64,000 bases of DNA from Blastocatellia bacterium (GCA_019695185.1 JAIBAN010000016.1:1-64000), one strand, 5' to 3'. Shown: positions 43,225-52,739, counted from the first letter of the stretch. A program made the numbers and translations. Notes: a model not told the origin generated them from the sequence alone.

Positions 43225-43946
43225 TTTCCCGCGTGCGCACCGCCATCCACGTGCAGCACCTCCCCAGTCACCTGTTTGGCTTCCGTCAGATAGACAATGG
43301 CGTCGACGATATCCTGGACGTCTGAAATCTGGCCCATCGGTTGGAGGGTTTTCAGGAATTCCCGGGGGTTGTCTTTGTGCATCGGCGTATCGACAATCCC
43401 CGGCGCAACAGCGTTCACCCGAATGCCCGATTTTGCGTATTCAATCGCCAGGCTGCGGGTGGCGGCTTCCAGTCCGCCTTTGGTAATCATGGCCACGGCT
43501 GAGTTTGCGCCGGCAATCGGCTGGTCAACCAGCGTCGAGGTGATATTGACGATGCTCCCGCCTGTTTCCTGCACCAGCATCTGTTTGATGGCAAGCTGGC
43601 TGATGAAAAGAAATCCTTCGATATTGACAGAGGTCAGCGCCCGCAGGTCTTCCAGTTTGTAATCGGTGAAATTCTTTGAAATATAAATCCCGGCGTTATT
43701 GACCAGGGCGTCGATGGACCCAAACCGCCCCAAGGCGGTGTTAACGACCTGGGTTGCCGTGGCCGGGTTGCCGATATCGCCATCGACCAGGGCGAGGCGG
43801 TCAGACACCTTGAACGCACCCGAGTCGGTTATATTGCGCGAAGTTGCCACCACGTTGTAACCGCGTTCGAGGAAGGCATTCACCACTCCGGCACCAATCC
43901 CTTGGGAACCGCCGGTGACAATCATGGTTTTCTGTTTCTGTGTCAT
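43218..43946 (-). CDS. SDR family protein lacking the catalytic tyrosine
   Basis: 242 residues. The cofactor motif TGGSQGIG (11-18), NNAG (83-86) and the serine in ITSTL (S137) are present. The lysine K156 (MITKGGLEA) is in place, but position K-4 is alanine (A152) instead of tyrosine. The C-terminus (VAPGIVDTPMH ... VTGEVLHVDGGAHAGKW) is standard. It is the first gene of the leftward series and sits behind the promoter module at 43984-44074. Confidence 0.92.
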   Translation of the reverse strand: MTQKQKTMIVTGGSQGIGAGVVNAFLERGYNVVATSRNITDSGAFKVSDRLALVDGDIGNPATATQVVNTALGRFGSIDALVNNAGIYISKNFTDYKLEDLRALTSVNIEGFLFISQLAIKQMLVQETGGSIVNITSTLVDQPIAGANSAVAMITKGGLEAATRSLAIEYAKSGIRVNAVAPGIVDTPMHKDNPREFLKTLQPMGQISDVQDIVDAIVYLTEAKQVTGEVLHVDGGAHAGKW

Positions 43947-43983
43947 TGATCTGCTCCTTTTCTTCAGTTGAGGCCGAACCAGC

Positions 43984-44074
43984 TCGGCGTTTTACGATGA
44001 CCGGAAGATACAGCCAAAACCGCTTTGGTGCCGTTCGCAGATTGCGGTGACTGTCGCAGGATTGCGATTATCGA
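43984..44074 (-). promoter_or_regulatory. Promoter module of the leftward SDR-RidA-redoxin series
   Basis: Read leftward, it holds CGATAATCGCAAT then CCTGCGACAGTCACCG (44045-44074). After GAACGGCA, the core promoter TTGGCT-17 bp-TAAAAC spans CTTCCGGTCATCGT (43994-44007), followed by AACGCCGA (43984-43991). The same parts with the same 37-base spacing recur at 46716-46806 in the opposite orientation. The 29-base upstream box is the likely binding site of the AraC-family regulator encoded between them. Confidence 0.65.
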
Positions 44075-44734
44075 AAAAGCCAAGGCAAAACCAGGAAACC
44101 CAAATGGCATTTTTGATTTTTCTCAGGGCCATCGGTTGACTTTCCATGGCTGCCGCCCGGCTGTGAAAAAGAGGTGACAGAATAAAGGGTCCAGGCGGCT
44201 CGGAACACCGCTTGCCCTCCCTCCCACTATGCAAAAAGGAGCAAAAAAGCAAAACCCGAAATAGAAGGGTTTGGGGCTACCAAATGTGGCTCATTGGGGA
44301 ATCACCCGAAAGAGGTAGGCAAGTTGGAAAACAAAGCGGACGCAAGGGTTTCAGTGGGGGAGCGGCGAGCAAAACCTCAAAAATCAAACTGTCCGGTACA
44401 ACCAGGGGGGAAAAATCAAATCAAACTCTGGATTCGTTCCTCCACCTACCCCTTTTGAGGTACCCATTTCCTTCACCCAAAGGAGTAGGCAATCAACCCA
44501 CCATCTTGTGATGCGGATTTGTGTTTTATCCCCTATATTAGGCAGGCAATCGGGTTCGGCAACCCATGCCCGGCAACCGATTTCCTTTAACGGAAGCGCC
44601 TTTCCTGTGCCGGGAGTGGCTGCAATCAGCCTGCCATCCAACACAAACCGGGAACCCTCAATCGTGGTTGCAAGATGCGTTCTGCAACCACGGTTCCACC
44701 ACCGAAAAACAATTGACCAAAAGGAGACAATCTC
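44075..44734. other. 660 bases without a gene; contains a dispersed repeat
   Basis: No coding frame with convincing composition on either strand. The stretch 44224-44330 is a repeat shared with 58090-58200 (annotated separately). The last 40 bases before the catalase gene include its ribosome site (AAAAGGAGA). Confidence 0.5.
44224..44330 (+). repeat. Dispersed ~110 bp repeat, copy A
   Basis: It begins CACTATGCAAAAAGGA and contains CTACCAAATGTGGCTCAT, followed by CCCGAAAGAGGTAG. The same three blocks occur in the same order on the minus strand at 58200-58090. Between the blocks the two copies differ moderately. It could be the end of an insertion sequence or a miniature element, since copy B directly follows an IS630 remnant. 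Confidence 0.6.
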
Positions 44735-45694
44735 ATGCCATTGCCACAGGATGAACGGGTCGTTGCCCTGGCCGACGACCTGCTTCGGGTTTTTGACAAA
44801 ATCTTCGGGTTCCATCCCGGCTTTCGCCCGGCTCACGCCAAAGGCGTGATGTTGACCGGAGTCTTCACGCCGGCGGCCAGCGCGCAAAGCCTGACCAATG
44901 CTGAGCACGTGACGAGGGAAACCACCCCGGTAACGGTGCGCTTCTCGAACTCAACCGGTCTCCCGGCCTTGCCGGACACCGCTCCCGAAGCAAATCCGCG
45001 CGGACTGGCAATTCGCTTTCATCTGGCCGAGCATGTCCATACCGATATGATCTGCCATTCCACTGACGGTTTCCCGACCCATGACGGAAAGGAGTTCCTC
45101 GAATTGCTGGAGGCGGTGGCGGCCAGTACGCCGGAAGCCCCCTCGCCGAAACCAGTTGAGCAATTTCTTGGCTCCCACCCGGCTGCTTTGGCCTTTGTGC
45201 AAACTCCCAAACCCTTTTCCTCCAGCCTGGCGCGGGAAACGTATTTTGGCGTGACAGCCTTTGCCTTCACTAACGCGGATGGGGAAACGCGGTTTGGCCG
45301 TTATCGGGTTATTCCCGAGGCCGGGAATGATTACCTTTCCAATGCAGCGGTTTTCGCCCTTTCCGCCAATTACCATTTTGATGAAATTGCAAAGCGGGTG
45401 GCCCAGGAGCCGATACGCTTCAGGATCCTGGTGCAGGTGGCCGGAGCGGACGACCAGACTGACGATGCAACGGTTCACTGGCCGGAGGACCGTGCGCAAA
45501 TCGAGCTGGGCACCCTCGAGCTGACCGAACTTGTTCCGGACAATCTGGCCCAACAGAAACACATTATTTTTGACCCCATTCCACGGGTGGAAGGAGTCGC
45601 ACCTTCGGCTGATCCGTTACTGGAATTGCGGGCCGCGATTTATCTGTTGAGCGGACGGCGGCGGCGGCAGGCTCCGGCTCCGCTTTCCAAGTGA
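44735..45694 (+). CDS. Catalase-family peroxidase (small, mono-domain)
   Basis: 319 residues, typical of the short catalase-related peroxidases. The distal histidine lies in FRPAHAKGVMLTGVF, the strand VTVRFSNSTGLPALPDTAPE follows, and NPRGLAIRFHL and STDGFPTHDGKEFLELL are conserved. The proximal region ends DPLLELRAAIYLLSGRR, with the haem-ligand tyrosine. It uses hydrogen or organic peroxides in the cytoplasm and has no signal peptide. The AraC regulator follows 66 bases downstream in the same direction. Confidence 0.93.
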   Translation: MPLPQDERVVALADDLLRVFDKIFGFHPGFRPAHAKGVMLTGVFTPAASAQSLTNAEHVTRETTPVTVRFSNSTGLPALPDTAPEANPRGLAIRFHLAEHVHTDMICHSTDGFPTHDGKEFLELLEAVAASTPEAPSPKPVEQFLGSHPAALAFVQTPKPFSSSLARETYFGVTAFAFTNADGETRFGRYRVIPEAGNDYLSNAAVFALSANYHFDEIAKRVAQEPIRFRILVQVAGADDQTDDATVHWPEDRAQIELGTLELTELVPDNLAQQKHIIFDPIPRVEGVAPSADPLLELRAAIYLLSGRRRRQAPAPLSK

Positions 45695-45760
45695 ACCAAT
45701 TTCCATTCCGGAATTGTGCTTTCCGATGTGACAAACCTGAGGCGGGCTCACTGAAACAGC

Positions 45761-46654
45761 ATGGAACAACGTCGCCCAACTGACCGCCCCACCAGCGAGG
45801 AAATCGGGGAAATTCTTGACCGTCCGCCGGTTTTGATTGAGGAAACGATGCGGTGCGGAACTCGCCTGACCCAACGCTGGCAGCACGGGGCGGTGCACAA
45901 TTCGCTGCCGGCCCTGGCCGATCATGTCATCATGACGTACTACGGCCAGGACCGGGAAATCCGCTTCCAGGGAGATGAGGGGCGGTTTGCTTCACGGACC
46001 CGGCCCGGCTCCATCACCATTATTCCGGCAGGGTCTGCCGGCAGGTGGGATGTGGCCGGCTCGATAGAAGTGTCGCATGTCTATCTGCCGGCTGAACGAC
46101 TCCGGGCGGCAGCCGAGATTCTGAACACAGGGCAACGGATTGAACTGCTTGGCCGGGTTGGCTTTGCCGACCCGGTGGCAGCCGGCATCCTGGAACTTCT
46201 CAGCCGGGAGGCGGGGGCCGATGACCCTTCCGCCCGGCTTTTTGTAGAACAGGCAATTGACCTGCTCAACACCCAACTGATCCGGGGCCATTCATCCGTG
46301 CGGGCCTTGCCGACTCCCGAAGTCAAGCGCGGGCTGGCTCCCTGGCAGATCAAACGGGTCACCGAATACATGAACGAGCATCTGGGCGACGAAATCAGCC
46401 TCAACGAACTGGCCGGTGTCGTTCACCTCAGCCGATTTCATTTTGTTACCGCCTTCCGTCTGGCCACTGGCAAAACCCCGCATGAGTGGCTGGTGCTGCA
46501 ACGGATCGGGCGGGCCAAACAACTGCTGGGAGACCTCTTCCTCAACATCACGGAAATCGGGTTGTCGGTCGGTTATGGCACTCCTTCGGCGTTCACCGCA
46601 GCGTTCCGTAAGGTGGTGGGAGTTCCTCCAACTGAGTTCCGCCGCGCCCTCTAA
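45761..46654 (+). CDS. AraC-family transcriptional regulator
   Basis: 297 residues. The N-terminal cupin-like sensor (to ~190) contains SRTRPGSITIIPAGSAGRWD and VSHVYLPAERLRAAAEI. The C-terminal double HTH starts LAPWQIKRVTEYMNEHLGDE with ISLNELAGVVHLSRFHFVTA, FRLATGKTPHEWLVLQRIGR and ITEIGLSVGYGTPSAFTAAF. It lies between two outward-facing, nearly identical promoter modules and is the obvious candidate to control both. The sensor ligand is unknown. Confidence 0.94.
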   Translation: MEQRRPTDRPTSEEIGEILDRPPVLIEETMRCGTRLTQRWQHGAVHNSLPALADHVIMTYYGQDREIRFQGDEGRFASRTRPGSITIIPAGSAGRWDVAGSIEVSHVYLPAERLRAAAEILNTGQRIELLGRVGFADPVAAGILELLSREAGADDPSARLFVEQAIDLLNTQLIRGHSSVRALPTPEVKRGLAPWQIKRVTEYMNEHLGDEISLNELAGVVHLSRFHFVTAFRLATGKTPHEWLVLQRIGRAKQLLGDLFLNITEIGLSVGYGTPSAFTAAFRKVVGVPPTEFRRAL

Positions 46655-46715
46655 CCTCTGGGAAAGCGCCACCGACTGCACCCTCCTTGCCCCTTTCCTC
46701 AACCCGGAGCTTTTT

Positions 46716-46806
46716 TCGATAATCGCAATTCTGCGACAGTCACCGAAATCCCCGAACGGCAGCCCTCTTCCTTTGACAGTACCTTCCGGTCATCGTTGAA
46801 CGCCGA
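46716..46806 (+). promoter_or_regulatory. Second copy of the promoter module, driving the 63-codon gene
   Basis: It contains CGATAATCGCAAT and TCTGCGACAGTCACCG (46717-46745), GAACGGCA, the core TTGACA (46773-46778)-17 bp-TTGAAC over CTTCCGGTCATCGT (46783-46796), and AACGCCGA. Order and spacing (37 bases between box and core) equal those of the copy at 43984-44074. The upstream 29-mer differs at a single base. It lies ~40 bases before the ATG at 46843. Confidence 0.65.
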
Positions 46807-46842
46807 ACTGATTCGAACTCAACTGAAAAAAGGAGTGCTGTT

Positions 46843-47034
46843 ATGAAAATTCAAACAATTTCCCGCTCACAACGCTACGGCTATGAATCTGGGGTTGCCC
46901 AACTGTGGTATGCCAAGGGGCTGCATGAACAATCTCAAGGCAACTGGGAGGCAGCCGAAGCCTGTTTTGCCAGGGCCGACCAGCTTGAACGCCAATACCA
47001 GCTCCAAACCACCCGCCTGGCCCAAGCCGCATAA
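46843..47034 (+). CDS. Small TPR-like hypothetical protein
   Basis: 63 residues: KIQTISRSQRYGYESGVAQL ... WYAKGLHEQSQGNWEAAEAC-FARADQLERQYQLQ. It looks like a single TPR-type helix pair (A.GN..AA...A...). AAAAGGAG is the ribosome site. It has its own copy of the promoter module and so is probably induced together with the SDR series. Function unknown. Confidence 0.65.
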   Translation: MKIQTISRSQRYGYESGVAQLWYAKGLHEQSQGNWEAAEACFARADQLERQYQLQTTRLAQAA

Positions 47035-47827
47035 GGCGTGCCAATGAAATCCAAATTGGTTTCAGGCGCATATTCGGTGTTTTGCAGGAGAACTGTCGTG
47101 GTGGGCTGGTCGGGCGGTTTTTTGCGCTGGGAATGGTGGCCACAATTCAACACAAAAAGACAGGGCGCGATGTTGGACAAAGATTGGAACCGTTTGAATT
47201 TTTTCCCCGCCGCAGGCGCAGAGGATGCGGAGAAAACCAGGGAATCACGGCTGCGACACAACTGCAAAGACTCCGTGTCTGGGGCGGGGAAAAACCGGAT
47301 CAATCATATGTGGCTCGATGTCGCCCACCCAGCCGGCACCGGAGTCGAACTGGAGCATAGTCTGGGGCAAACCCAATGGACTTTTGGAGGTTACAAAACC
47401 GGCACCGGCCCTGGCGAACCCGCTCCATCCACCCAATGCGGTTTTATTCTGTTTGAACCCTTGCTGGAAGGTATTGACTGAAAACCGAATCCTGCCGCCC
47501 AAGCCCTTCCCCTATCCGATTGACCAAACGAATCCCCTGGTTTTGAGTCATCCTGGTGGTGTGCTGCCTCTCATTTGACCTGACTCTGGGAACCGGGAGA
47601 ATTTCCGGATCCAAAGGAAGGTTGGTTCACGCTTTTCTGAAATTCGTAGTACACTCCTGCCCGCCGTTCGGATTCAATTATCAAAAAGAAAAGAATTTCA
47701 GACCTCACTCTGAATCGTCGGTTTTCATGGCAAAGAGAACTGAAAGTTGGATTTTGCGGCTTTGTCACCAATAAAAACATGCTGCCGTATGCCGTTCCCC
47801 CCAGGCACGAGTGATTGAGGCACTTCC
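47035..47827. other. ~790 bases without a supported gene
   Basis: An open frame of 147 codons (47038-47481) has unconvincing composition and no ribosome site. No mobile-element or RNA-gene signature was recognised. The last 100 bases should hold the promoter of the NarL-type regulator. Confidence 0.45.
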
Positions 47828-48457
47828 ATGAACCCTAACAATCCCATTCGAATTCTGATAGTGGACGACCATCCGATCCTGCGGGAAGGAATTGTCGCCA
47901 TTTTGAGCTGTGAAACAGATCTGGCAATTGTGGCTGAGGCCACCAATGGATTGGAGGCCATCGAGCAATTCCGGAACCACCATCCTGATGTCACCTTGAT
48001 GGACCTGCAAATGCCCCAAATGAACGGGACCGATGCCATTCTGGCCATCCGGGGGGAATTTTCCGATGCCCGGATAATTGTGTTGACGACCTACAGCGGG
48101 GACGTCCTGGCTGTCCGGGCTTTCAAGGCCGGGGCGGTCGGCTACTTGCTCAAAAGCATGCTCCGCAAAGAATTGGTTGAAACCATCCGGAGTGTCCATG
48201 CCGGGAAAAAGCGAATTCCCCCCGAGGTTGCCCAGGCGATGGCGGAACACATGGCGGATGATCCCCTGACCGACCGCGAGGTTGAGGTTTTGCAGCAGGT
48301 GGCGGCTGGTAATGCCAACAAAATCGTGGCTGGCCTGTTGGCCATTTCTGAAGAGACGGTCAAAGCCCACATGCGGAATATCCTCTCCAAACTGGGAGCG
48401 AACGACCGGACTCATGCAGTCACCATCGCCTTGAAACGCGGTATCATCGAAATCTAA
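47828..48457 (+). CDS. NarL/FixJ-type response regulator
   Basis: 209 residues. The receiver has D13/D14 (ILIVDDHPILREGIVAIL), phospho-Asp D59 (VTLMDLQMPQMNG), T87 (VLTTYSG) and the lysine in GYLLKSML. The LuxR HTH follows (LTDREVEVLQQVAAGNANKI ... SEETVKAHMRNILSKLGAND). It binds DNA when phosphorylated. The likely partner is the HisKA_3-type kinase encoded downstream (49169-52211), although that gene is interrupted by a frameshift. Confidence 0.95.
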   Translation: MNPNNPIRILIVDDHPILREGIVAILSCETDLAIVAEATNGLEAIEQFRNHHPDVTLMDLQMPQMNGTDAILAIRGEFSDARIIVLTTYSGDVLAVRAFKAGAVGYLLKSMLRKELVETIRSVHAGKKRIPPEVAQAMAEHMADDPLTDREVEVLQQVAAGNANKIVAGLLAISEETVKAHMRNILSKLGANDRTHAVTIALKRGIIEI

Positions 48458-48505
48458 GGGCGGTTCACCTTTCAATCCTGGCTTTGAGGAGAAACGCCAC
48501 TCCCT

Positions 48506-49031
48506 TCAACATTGGAGTTTCAGGGCCAACTGGATCGAACGCGCCTCACCCACTTGATAGAGCTGGTTGAAACCGCCATTTGTCCCGTGGGGGGCAGTTG
48601 GGTGTTTGGCCGGTCTTCCAACCCCACCATCGTGAAGGGGTTGTTCTGCCGGGTTTTCCCTTCCAAAGTTCACTTTCAGCGTGCCCTGAACGTGCAGCAT
48701 CACTCCTGGTTTAACCAGTTTTTGAACCCGGCTTTTTAGCTTTCGATGCGGTATTGGCTGGACGGAGGGGCGACAGGTGAAATTCACCCAGGTTGTTGTT
48801 GCCGGTTTCATAACGTGCGTTGGTACGTTCGTTTTAAACCGCAATCCGGGCCTCCCCAAGATCGGCTTTGGTGAGGTCTGTAACGCGACTGGTGAGCGGG
48901 GCGTTGGTGGATTGGGCGCACACCAAGGCCGAAACCAAAACCAGGAGCGGGAAAATAAGTAACGGAATCCGGCGTACACGGCAAACCGAGTGGTGATTTG
49001 GTAAGAACGGAAGCCACCCCTGACCTGCCAC
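48506..49031 (-). pseudogene. Oar-like TonB-dependent receptor: both ends kept, middle deleted
   Basis: Read leftward it begins with a signal peptide (IPLLIFPLLVLVSALVCAQS) and the start of a carboxypeptidase-regulatory domain (LTSRVTDLTKADLGEARIAV). After a frame change, pieces of that domain continue (KLVKPGVMLHVQGTLKVNFG). Then GGFNQLYQVGEARSIQLALK-LQC, a C-terminal beta-signal, ends the frame at 48506. Intact Oar-like receptors have ~1000 residues. About 175 codons remain. The pattern points to a large internal deletion followed by frameshifts. Confidence 0.6.
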
Positions 49032-49168
49032 TTGGTCAAACTCCAGAATGAGGCATGCCCCGCCGCCGCCTGCCGGGACTTACAATCAGTCTTTCCGGCA
49101 GAATGTCATGGAACCCGCTCCCAGGAACCCTGATTGCAGTTTTGAGCAGGAAAGTAAGGATGTGCATT

Positions 49169-51679
49169 ATGGAGCAACCGCACTGGTGGAGACGAAACTC
49201 AATCGTGTTTGGCATCGTGCTGATCTGGGTCCTGTGGGCCGGCTGTCCAAATGCGTTTGCCTTGAACCCGGAGCTTGATGTCAGCCAGTACGCACACTCC
49301 TCGTGGAAAATCCGCGACGGCTTTACCAAAGGACAGATCAGTTCTCTGGCCCAAACGGCGGATGGGTATCTCTGGCTGGGAACCGGATTTGGTTTGTTTC
49401 GCTTTGACGGAATGCGGAATGTTCCCTGGCAGCCCCCCACCGGCCAAGTGCTCCCCTCCAACTTTATCATGTCCCTGCTTACAGCCCGCGACGGAACTCT
49501 GTGGATTGGCACCGACAAAGGGCTGGTCAGTTGGTCCGGCGGAAGGCTCACCCCGTACCCTGCCGCGGAAGGACATTTTATCTTTGCCCTGTGCGAGGAC
49601 CGTCAAGGAACCATTTGGGTTGGCGCGTCGTCGGTGCGCAACGGAAAGCTTTTCGCCATTCGGCAGGGCAGGCTGGAAAGTTACGGGGCCGATGGCACCT
49701 TGGGAAAAGGTGTTTTCAATGTGTATGAGGACCGGAAAGGCAACCTTTGGGTGACCGTGCCAAACGGTATATGGCGCTGGCAACCCGGTCCCGCCGCCTT
49801 CCTGCCACTGCCGGACGAGATTGTCGCCAGCCAGCAAATGATTGAAGACCACAACGGGGAACTCATCCTCAGCTTGGGCAACGGGATCAAACGGCTGGTG
49901 AATGGTAGGCTCAAAGACCATCGCCTGCCGGGTGTGGTTTCACCATTTCGGCACGCCAAAATGCTGCGGGATCGGGAGGGTGGTCTTTGGCTTGGCACCT
50001 CCACCGGGTTGATTCATGTCCACCAGGGAAGAACTGACCTGTTTTCAGTACCGGACGGTCTTTCAGGTGAATCCGTGAATGGGCTTTTTGAGGATCGTGA
50101 GGGCAATATCTGGGCAGCGACAGCCAACGGCCTTGACCGCTTTCGGGATGTGCCGGTTCCCACCTTTTCAGTGAAACAGGGTTTGGCCAATTCCTTCGTC
50201 AATTCCGTCCTGTCCGCTCAGGATGGAAGTCTCTTGTTGACCACCGCCAGCGGGGTGAACCGCTGGCGGGAAGGACACATTACCATCTTCGACAACGGGG
50301 GCAGGGTCCCGGACCGGAAAACTGTCCCCCAATCTCTGTTTCAGGACCGGCAGGGAACAATCTGGGCGGTCACGGTCCGTGAGTTCGGTTACCTGGAAAA
50401 CGAACGGTTTGTCCCTATCAATGGCATCCCCGGCGGAGTCGCTTGGGGCATGGGGGAGGACGCTGCGGAGCATCTTTGGATTGCCAACCAGGATGCCGGG
50501 CTCCTGGAGTTGTCGCACGGAAGCCTGGTCCAACAAATTCCCTGGACCAGGCTGGGACACCAGGACTTTGCCTCTTCCCTGCTGGTTGACCCGGTGCAGG
50601 GTGGCCTGTGGCTTGGTTTTTTCAAAGGAGGCCTGATCCAATTTAAGGATGGGCAAGTCCGTGCGTCCTACACGGTTGCGGATGGGCTGGGCGAGGGTTT
50701 GGTGAGCGACCTCCGGCTGGAACCGGACGGCACCCTGTGGGTTGCTACTGCGGGCGGGCTCAGTCGTTTGAAACAGGGGCGAGTGGTCACAATGACCCAA
50801 AAGAACGGGTTACCATGCAATGAGGTCCAATGGGTGCGGGAAGACCAGGCTCATTCGTTCTGGATGTACACAGCTTGCGGTTTGGTGCGGATAGCCCGCC
50901 CGGAACTCGATGCCTGGACGGCAGCCATGGACCTCCTGAAAGAACCGCCGCGACCGGTCCAGTTGACATTTTACGACATTACCGAAGGGGTCAGCAGTCG
51001 GGCTTATCCGCTTGGGTACTACCCGCAGGTGGCCGAGTCTCCGGATGGAAAGTTGTGGTTTCCGGGTGTAGGGGGCGTCAGTGTGGTTAATCCCCAGCAC
51101 CTGCCTTTCAACCGGCTGCCGCCACCCATCCAGATTGAGCAGATGATCGCCGACCATCAGAGCTATGACCTTGTCTCCCTGGCCAATGGGACTGTGTCTT
51201 TGCCAACGCACGTCCGGGATCTGGAAATTGACTATACGGCACTCAGCCTGGTGGCACCGGAGAAAACCCTCTTTCGCTACAAACTGGAAGGCCATGACAG
51301 CAACTGGCAGGAGGTTGGAACCCGGCGTCAGGCGTTTTTCAACGACCTGCCACCGGGCTCCTACCGCTTTCGTGTCATGGCCTGCAACACCAACGGGGTG
51401 TGGAACGAGGCGGGCACGTTTTTGGATTTCTCCATTGCTCCAGCCTATTACCAGACAAGTTGGTTTCGGTTTCTGGGTACAGTCGCGTTTCTGCTCCTGG
51501 TTGGAACGCTCTATCAACTAAGGTTGCGGCAGGTCGCTCAACACGCACAAGGCTGCAGGGAGGCACGGATGGCCGAGCGTGAACGGGATTGCCCGCGATT
51601 TGCACGATACGTTGCTGCAGAGCGTTCAGGGGTTAATTCTGAAATTTCATGCCATCTCCATCAAAATGCGTCGGGATGA
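49169..51679 (+). pseudogene. Reg_prop/Y_Y_Y sensor part of a hybrid histidine kinase (5' part of a frameshifted gene)
   Basis: 836 residues from an ATG at 49169. The upstream frame to 49055 has no ribosome site. A signal peptide (NSIVFGIVLIWVLWAGCPNA) is followed by about 12-14 propeller repeats of the Reg_prop kind (GYLWLGTGFGLFRFDG, GTLWIGTDKGLVSWSGG, GNIWAATANGLDRFRD). A Y_Y_Y domain (LEGHDSNWQEVGTRRQAFFN ... LPPGSYRFRVMACNTNG) and a membrane segment (FRFLGTVAFLLLVGTLYQL) follow. The frame leaves homology at ...RMAERER, where one extra G near 51588 shifts translation and gives a stop at 51679. The kinase part continues in the other frame. Confidence 0.85.
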
Positions 51680-52211
51680 CCCGGCTTACTCTGCCCTTGA
51701 GAAAACGCTTGATCAGGCCGACTTGATTCTGGCGGAAGGCCGGGACCGGGTGAGCAATCTGCGCGCCACCACAATCCCCGTCGGGGGTTTGCCGGCTGCC
51801 TTCCAGCGTTTGGTGAAGGAAACCCCGCAAGGGCAGGGGGTAGGCTTTAAAGTTGTGGTCGAGGGCAGCCTGCTGGTCCTCCATCCCCTGATTCGGGAGG
51901 AGGCGTATTCCATTGGGAGGGAAGCTCTGGTCAATGCACTGACTCATTCCGGGGGCCAGCAAGTGGAAGTGGAAATTGCCTACGACCCGCGCCATTTTCG
52001 GTTACGCGTTCGGGATGACGGGCAAGGCATTGACCCCGCAATTCTCCAGGATGGCCGCCCCAATCACTGGGGATTGCGCGGGATGCGCGAACGGGCGCAA
52101 CGGATGGGCGGAAAACTGAATGTCTGGAGCGGACCCGAAAAAGGCACTGAAGTCGAATTGAGCATTCCCGGAGCCATTGCCTATGAGGTGCCGTCCGCCT
52201 CTTGGAATTGA
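51579..52211 (+). pseudogene. HisKA_3/HATPase part of the frameshifted hybrid kinase (3' part)
   Basis: 210 codons in the frame reached by removing one G near 51588. The dimerisation domain is ERERIARDLHDTLLQSVQGL once corrected (catalytic H). The ATPase part has EAYSIGREALVNALTHSGGQ, LRVRDDGQGIDPAIL and HWGLRGMRERAQRMGGKLNV. This is the standard kinase of the NarL pathway. A GTG at 51579 could in principle allow separate translation, but it would give a soluble kinase without sensor. A sequencing or assembly error is an alternative to a true mutation. Confidence 0.85.
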
Positions 52212-52370
52212 GAATGGTTGGAACGGTCATTCAACCCGTCACCGTAAAAGCTCCCGATCATAACCACATGTGGGTTGACCTGTTTGACAAGGGGTCCCTC
52301 TATGCAGCAACCGCCTCCAGATAGGTTGGCGCTTTGCCTGCAATTGTGGTTTGGCTGCGAAAAAGAAAAA

Positions 52371-52739
52371 TCAATGATGGTTCGGGCTTTTGCGTGGTGG
52401 GACCACGATGACCCGGCGGCCAAACAACCTGGCATCAAGCGAATAGGCCCCTGGCCCCAGCAGGGTGAGGGCGATGCCGTTCAAAATTGCCAAGGAGGAA
52501 AGGAATCTATCGGGTGGAGCACCCAGCAACAGGTTGGCACAGGCAGCCAGACAGGTGATTCCAGCCATGAGGGGGATGAGAAAACCAATGCTCAACGCGA
52601 AGGCGACAATACAGCCACCGGCGAGCAGGAAATGGTAAGAGGTCTCACCCGAGCGGTTCGCCACGTTCGTCAGGAGAATCGCAGCTACGGAGAGTCGAAG
52701 CAGCAATAGGCCGAGTCCCGGCCATCCTTGAGGAAACAT
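52371..52739 (-). CDS. DoxX-like small membrane protein
   Basis: 122 residues from MFPQGWPG with four predicted membrane segments (GLLLLRLSVAAILLTNVA, LLAGGCIVAFALSIGFLIPL, AGITCLAACANLLL, SLAILNGIALTLLGPGAYSL). The ending GPGAYSLDARLFGRRVIVVP is characteristic of DoxX-like proteins. Members are linked with oxidative and thiol stress or thiosulfate oxidation, but this subgroup has no proven activity. It stands alone on the minus strand, convergent with the kinase gene. Confidence 0.8.
   Translation of the reverse strand: MFPQGWPGLGLLLLRLSVAAILLTNVANRSGETSYHFLLAGGCIVAFALSIGFLIPLMAGITCLAACANLLLGAPPDRFLSSLAILNGIALTLLGPGAYSLDARLFGRRVIVVPPRKSPNHH

Noticed and set aside
44212-44511. Rightward frame over the dispersed repeat and a similar leftward frame at 58083-58313
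   Set aside because: The shared peptide reflects the DNA repeat. Neither frame has a start signal, and the similarity ends with the repeat.
47038-47481. 147-codon rightward frame
   Set aside because: Poor composition, no ribosome site, several equally long alternative frames over the same bases.
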